Source: Copromyces sp. CBS 386.78
Taxonomy: Eukaryota; Ascomycota; Sordariomycetes; Sordariales; Sordariaceae
DNA: 64,000 bases
Direction of reading: 5' to 3'
Assembly: GCA_030685235.1 (NCBI GenBank)
Contig: MU839176.1
Coordinates: forward strand, 108,047-172,046
The position numbers and the translations under genes are program-made. A model generated the notes under the pieces. That model ran no database searches. It saw only the letters and a program-made list of their open reading frames with translations, and was not told where the DNA came from. Shown here piece by piece: positions 60,251 through 64,000 of this stretch. Numbering within the stretch: the stretch's first letter is position 1; each line of letters begins with the position of its first letter.

Positions 60251-61852
60251 TTGGGGCCAAGATGAAGTTTCGATCCCAACTCCTGCTTCACAATAATGTT
60301 GGTAATAGCGAACTGCTTTCTTTGAGCAGACTCGCAATACAGTGAGAATGAGCGAACCTCTCAGTCCTGTCAGTGGCTCGACGCCCGGTTCCTGTAAATT
60401 GTAAGGTATGCTTCTTTCCTCACTAGAGAGAACTGAAGGATGTTGGAGTTCAACTGGGTAGATCTTCAAGAGATGGTAAGGACAATTGGGAGTGGCACAT
60501 TCGACACACATGGCATGGGAGGTACGAGTGGAACGGAGTGATGCGTGGTAGGAGCAGAGCCTCAACTCAGGGACCAAGGACAAGGGAGGAGTGAGACTCA
60601 ATGTACTTCACTTTCAAATGGAAAAAACATAGGTGCACCCATCCACAACCAAGGTCTACACGTTCCTGTTCTTTGCAGGATACATCAAAAAATCGCCAGG
60701 AAAAGCTGCGTGAAGCTTGTTGAGATGAGGATAACATGGGTGGCGTGCATTGTTCACAAGTGTGGCCGAGTTCTGGATACCCCTCAAGCCTTCCAGAGGT
60801 CGTGAGTAGGAAATCCCCTCCTTCCCTTGCAGCCTTCCATCCTTCCAATCCTCCCCTTCCAGCCTTCTAGCTTCCTTCCTAATCTTCTGCCCTTTTGCAC
60901 TACTTCCCTTCCAGCCTTCCAGTCCTCCTTCACTAATCTTTCCCTTCCAGTCTTCCTTTTCTTGCCCTCCCCCTTTCCGGTTTTTAGGTTCCCCTTTTCA
61001 ACCCGTACAATTCTCTGCTTCCTTCCACCCTTCAGGTCCTCGCACTCCTCCCATTTTACCCTTGCACTGTTCCCCTTCCAGCCTTCTAGCATCCAGGTCT
61101 TTCCCTTCTAATCTTGCATTCCTCCCGGTTCACCCCGTGCCCTGACAGTACAATGGTTGCAGTCCTCGCCTTCCTACCTTTCAGACCTCCCCTTCCATCC
61201 TTCTGGCCTTTGGGTCTTCCCCTTCCAAGGCTTCAGTCCTCCCGCCTTCCGGGCAGTCTTTCGGTCCCATTCAACACCTCCTTCTCCAACCCCTCGTCCT
61301 CTTTCTTCTTTTTGGTTAGCCAAGTGGCGCCATCGACGTCTTTCCATCGTACACTAGAGGCAAGTACAGAGTTGTCGTGTCTGTCGTAACACCCATCCGT
61401 CCAGTCCTTGGTTGACTGGTCTGCTGTCCCATTCACGAGTACATAAGGCAACCCACCACCATCTTCTCCCCCGGCCTTTTTTTTCCTCTTCTTCTCTTCA
61501 GCTAAGAGAGCTCAAAGCATTCGAACCCCCCAGCTCGTTTGTTCCCTGCTGCCTCCGGCTTTTGTTCGCCCCGTTCGTTCTGGATTTTTGATCCGACTTC
61601 TGTCTTCTAGCTCGCGCCTGTTTGCTTCCCAGTTTCGTCCCGGCTCGCTGCCGTTTTTCCCCCTTGTGCTCCCTTTCCTGGATTTTTGTTCCGACTTCCG
61701 CTTCTCTTTGGCTCGCGCCTTAGGTACCTACTTACGCTTTCGTCACCAACACCACCGCCACCGGCTCGCGCCGTGTTCCTTTCGTCCGACCCTCGTCTCC
61801 GCTCCTTCCGTCCCAGCTCCTCGTGTCTCCCGCGTCTGTGAACTCTCGTCCG
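60251..61852. other. Spacer and promoter region of the downstream broken gene
   Basis: 60780-61260 is a CCTTCCAGCCTTC-type polypyrimidine minisatellite, and 61260-61380 is the dispersed-repeat copy listed separately. 61440-61850 is CT-rich (TTTTTTTTCCTCTTCTTCTCTTC near 61480) and then has CTCGCGCC repeats at 61610-61770, as expected for a promoter and 5' leader. No independent gene seen. Confidence 0.5.
60785..61380. repeat. Dispersed repeat copy with CCTTCCAG minisatellite
   Basis: CCTTCCAGCCTTC/CTAGC units with a period of roughly 20-45 bp, followed at 61290-61375 by TTGGTTAGCCAAGTGGCGCC and related sequence shared with 4660-4740. Same family as the repeat at 4440-4900, overall in opposite strand composition for the minisatellite part. 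Confidence 0.55.
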
Positions 61853-63505
61853 ATGTCGTTCTGGACGAAGTTTGGGTGGCCCGCCTGGGTACCCAACTGG
61901 GCTCGCGTGTTCCCGTGGACCTTGATGGGCGGCTCTATCATGAGCGTTATCATTGGTAAGTTTTCATCTGCATTCCAACCACGTCAAGTCGGATGACTAA
62001 AAACTGGTGTTTGGTAGGGTTGGCCGTGAACCTGGCCGTTTACTTCACGGCCGTCAACCGTCGGGTCGATGAGTGGCGTTGGTTGACTGCGGCGGACCCT
62101 TGTAGCGTCATGTTGGCAATCTCGTCCGCAGCATCGTCCATCGCAAATCTGGGGTATAGGGAGGGGGGTGGGGCCAGATTTCACGTCCTGAAACAGGATG
62201 GAAGACCAGTAAGTTTTTTCCCTGCTCTCGTGCACGCTCGGCACTGGCTGGGATGGAAGGATATACACTAACATGATTCATAGTTCGATGAGTGTGACCA
62301 GGAGTACGCCAGTACCACGGGCGTTATGGAGGCAATCAAGTCGATTTTTCGCGGGAAGGCCCTTCGGATCTCCATAAGTAAGTCCAGCCTCGTCTAGTTT
62401 TTGAATTGGTTTTTCTTCGTGCATTGCTGATACTTTGATGCTCTGTTTTAGGCTCGACTGTTTTTACGCTTGCGTGTTTCACGAATCCTCAGCTGTGGAA
62501 CCACGTTTTGCGCCTGGTGGATGTTTCCATCCCATTTGATGGGAAGGCAGACATTCACTTTACCCCAAACATCCTATCGGATGAATTGTTTGGTTCCGAA
62601 TTCGCCTTTCTTCACCCGGTCATGAGGGCCTGGCCTTCCAGGAGATGGATGTCACACGAGATATCCACTTCGCCGGTCCAGTGTGCAAGAGCTGCACAAT
62701 CGTCGCCCCTGTAAGTTGATTCTTCAATAATCCTTTCTTTCACCTATAGGTAACTAATAGTAACATTGTTGTAGGGCTTTGGGTGGGAGTCGAAGTGCCA
62801 AGTCTGGCAGGGTGAGGCCTTTAACTTCTCCAACCCGGTAAAGCACGCTGTCATCCCCCTTCTTTCCATCGGTATCGTGGACGTCTGGGGTCCTAACGGC
62901 CACTCCGTTGTCGCCGAGGCTTCGTTCAAGGAAACCCCCGGATGTACCGGGCGGTACACTACCCAGTACCCGCCGCTGTTAGCTTTCGCCCGCTGTTATC
63001 AACTACTATTTGGAAAAGCATCCAAGCCTTACGACCCCAATTAAGGTCTCGACAATAATCTCACCTACCAACCTGGACACCGGATCCACAATGCCTACAC
63101 TACCTACAAGGCTGCCGATGCGTCCGCTGGTGCGGCAAGCAGAGCCTACAAGGATGAAGCCCAGAGATAGAAAGTATCTAAGCCTTACGACCCCAATCAA
63201 AAGAGAGGTACTATCGGCGGCGTAACGTACTACCAAGCCGGCCATTAAGTTCTAGCGCCTCTGGTTGGGGATGCGTCTAAGAAAGCTGAAGGGTAAGTCG
63301 ACTACGCGTATATACTTGCTATTTTAAAAGAAGGTTATATTAATACGCCCGTAGGCACGCTAATAAACGGGCGGACTTCAACTCCATGTACGGGGATGTT
63401 CTAAAAGCGAAAGGCGGGAACACTTATCAAACCGCTTTAGCAGACCGGAATTCGAAACTCATTCCGGTAGACGGGTTCCCTAGCTTCCACCATCTGCCAT
63501 TGTAG
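61853..63505 (+). pseudogene. Six-exon membrane-protein gene inactivated by RIP-type stops and a frameshift
   Basis: Exons 61853-61955, 62018-62208, 62284-62377, 62452-62710, 62775-63292 and 63355-63505, all with GTAAGT donors and TAG acceptors (ACTAA-like branch sites at 61997 and 62754). The ancestral protein would be about 438 residues. Hydrophobic segments are at about 24-48, 62-80 and 128-146, followed by a Cys-containing region (VCKSCTIV, GWESKCQVW, PGCTG). One base is missing near 62621-62632, since the frame changes by -1 there while both sides look coding. In-frame stops TAA 63042-63044, TAG 63168-63170 and TAA 63246-63248 each follow from one CpA-to-TpA change of CAA or CAG. SKPYDPN occurs twice, once before the first stop and once after the second. 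A shortened product to 63044 is possible only if the frameshift is a sequencing error. Family not recognised. Confidence 0.75.
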
Positions 63506-63693
63506 GCCGCCGCTAACTCCGTCTCAAAATGGCCGCGCGCCACCTTGGAAAACTCCTGCTGCCGCTCGTCGTTGGCAATACGACGCATTAGGGCTGTATT
63601 GCTCGGGACGGGAAATCGCCAGAATGCTGGGACCAGAGGCACTGGGCCGGAGCTAGATGTGGTGGTGCTCGAAGAGGAATAAGAAAATTTCAT
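63427..63693 (-). CDS. Possible small antisense-overlapping gene, weak
   Basis: 88 codons from the ATG at 63693, starting MKFSYSSSSTTTSSSGP, with a Ser/Thr-rich start and a charged middle (RRIANDERQQEFSK). Its last 27 codons overlap the final exon of the broken gene on the other strand. Composition is plausible for coding, but there is no recognisable domain and no independent support. Confidence 0.25.
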   Translation of the reverse strand: MKFSYSSSSTTTSSSGPVPLVPAFWRFPVPSNTALMRRIANDERQQEFSKVARGHFETELAAAYNGRWWKLGNPSTGMSFEFRSAKAV

Positions 63694-64000
63694 TCTTTGC
63701 TCAGTTTCATCTGATTAGAATGTTATTCTCCCAATATCCTATATTAGACAAAAGGGCTAAACATACTTCCATTTGGTCATATAGATAAGACGTAGCCCTG
63801 TTCAAAACAGACGAAATGCCTTATTCGATAGAATAATACTATTATATATTCCTTCACTCTAGTAAGTTGGCTAGTCCTCGCTTTTATATCTTAGACTAGG
63901 AATTGTGTGAACAGGCTGGAGTAAAAGGACTGTGTGTATTGCTATGGAGAGAGAAAGAGAGAGGCGGCTAGTCTGGAGGGCTGAAAAGTAGGGCACGAGA
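63694..64000. other. Window end, start of another dispersed-repeat copy
   Basis: Mostly AT-rich spacer. From about 63945 GAGAGAAAGAGAGAGGCGG, GGAGGGCTGAAAAGTAGGGCACGAG resembles 4478-4546. The repeat is cut by the end of the window. Confidence 0.4.

Noticed and set aside
60086..60601. 171-codon minus-strand frame
   Set aside because: Its second half runs through the 27-30-bp minisatellite; the first half has no recognisable feature and there is no support for coding.

Overview
The window looks like a chromosome segment from a filamentous ascomycete (Pezizomycotina). The reasons are short spliceosomal introns with GTAAGT/GTGAGT donors, a HET-domain heterokaryon-incompatibility-type gene, LTR, hAT, Mutator-like and Tc1/mariner-type elements, and long AT-rich blocks that carry the mark of repeat-induced point mutation (RIP). 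In those blocks CpA and TpG are nearly absent and TpA is abundant, while CpG is still common. Conserved transposon motifs are interrupted by stops that C-to-T or G-to-A transitions explain.

Layout. 1-4190 is a RIP-degraded repeat of unresolved class. 4191-5007 is ordinary DNA with a dispersed repeat. 5008-8291 is a hAT-type element (8-bp target duplication) filled with low-complexity arrays and an assembly gap. 8962-9458 is a small three-exon membrane-protein gene. 9676-17870 is a full-length RIPped Ty1/copia element (copia-1) holding two Mutator-like MITEs. 17876-26100 is the main gene-bearing island, with an unrecognised single-exon gene (20327-21112), a HET-domain gene (21880-23964) and a decayed partial duplicate of the first gene (24581-25031), all on the minus strand. 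26106-46679 is copia-2, a nest: copia > Ty3/gypsy on the plus strand (30235-44109) > Ty3/gypsy on the minus strand (33170-39107), ending in a 117-bp direct-repeat unit with a tRNA-like box, plus two more MITEs. 47759-58895 is copia-3 on the minus strand. It is interrupted by an unclassified 1.3-kb insertion, a Tc1/mariner-type MITE and a 3.5-kb Mutator-like element (MULE) that appears to be related to the parent of the MITEs. 58901-61852 is non-RIPped DNA with minisatellites. 61853-63505 is a six-exon gene broken by one frameshift and three in-frame stops, each explained by a single CpA-to-TpA change.

No operon, CRISPR array, rRNA or intact tRNA gene is visible. The strongest observations are: (i) one MULE family with five copies here, each with an exact 8-bp target duplication, and with RIPped and un-RIPped members that give a relative time order; (ii) the nested stack in copia-2; (iii) two copia elements with a primer site matching the anticodon region of initiator-Met tRNA (half-tRNA priming); (iv) a host gene inactivated by RIP-type stops; and (v) a degenerate duplicate of the 20327-21112 gene with a similar GATA-motif cluster upstream. 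I found no convincing wholly new system. The least explained items are the insertion at about 48965-50280 and the asymmetric ends of the innermost gypsy element.
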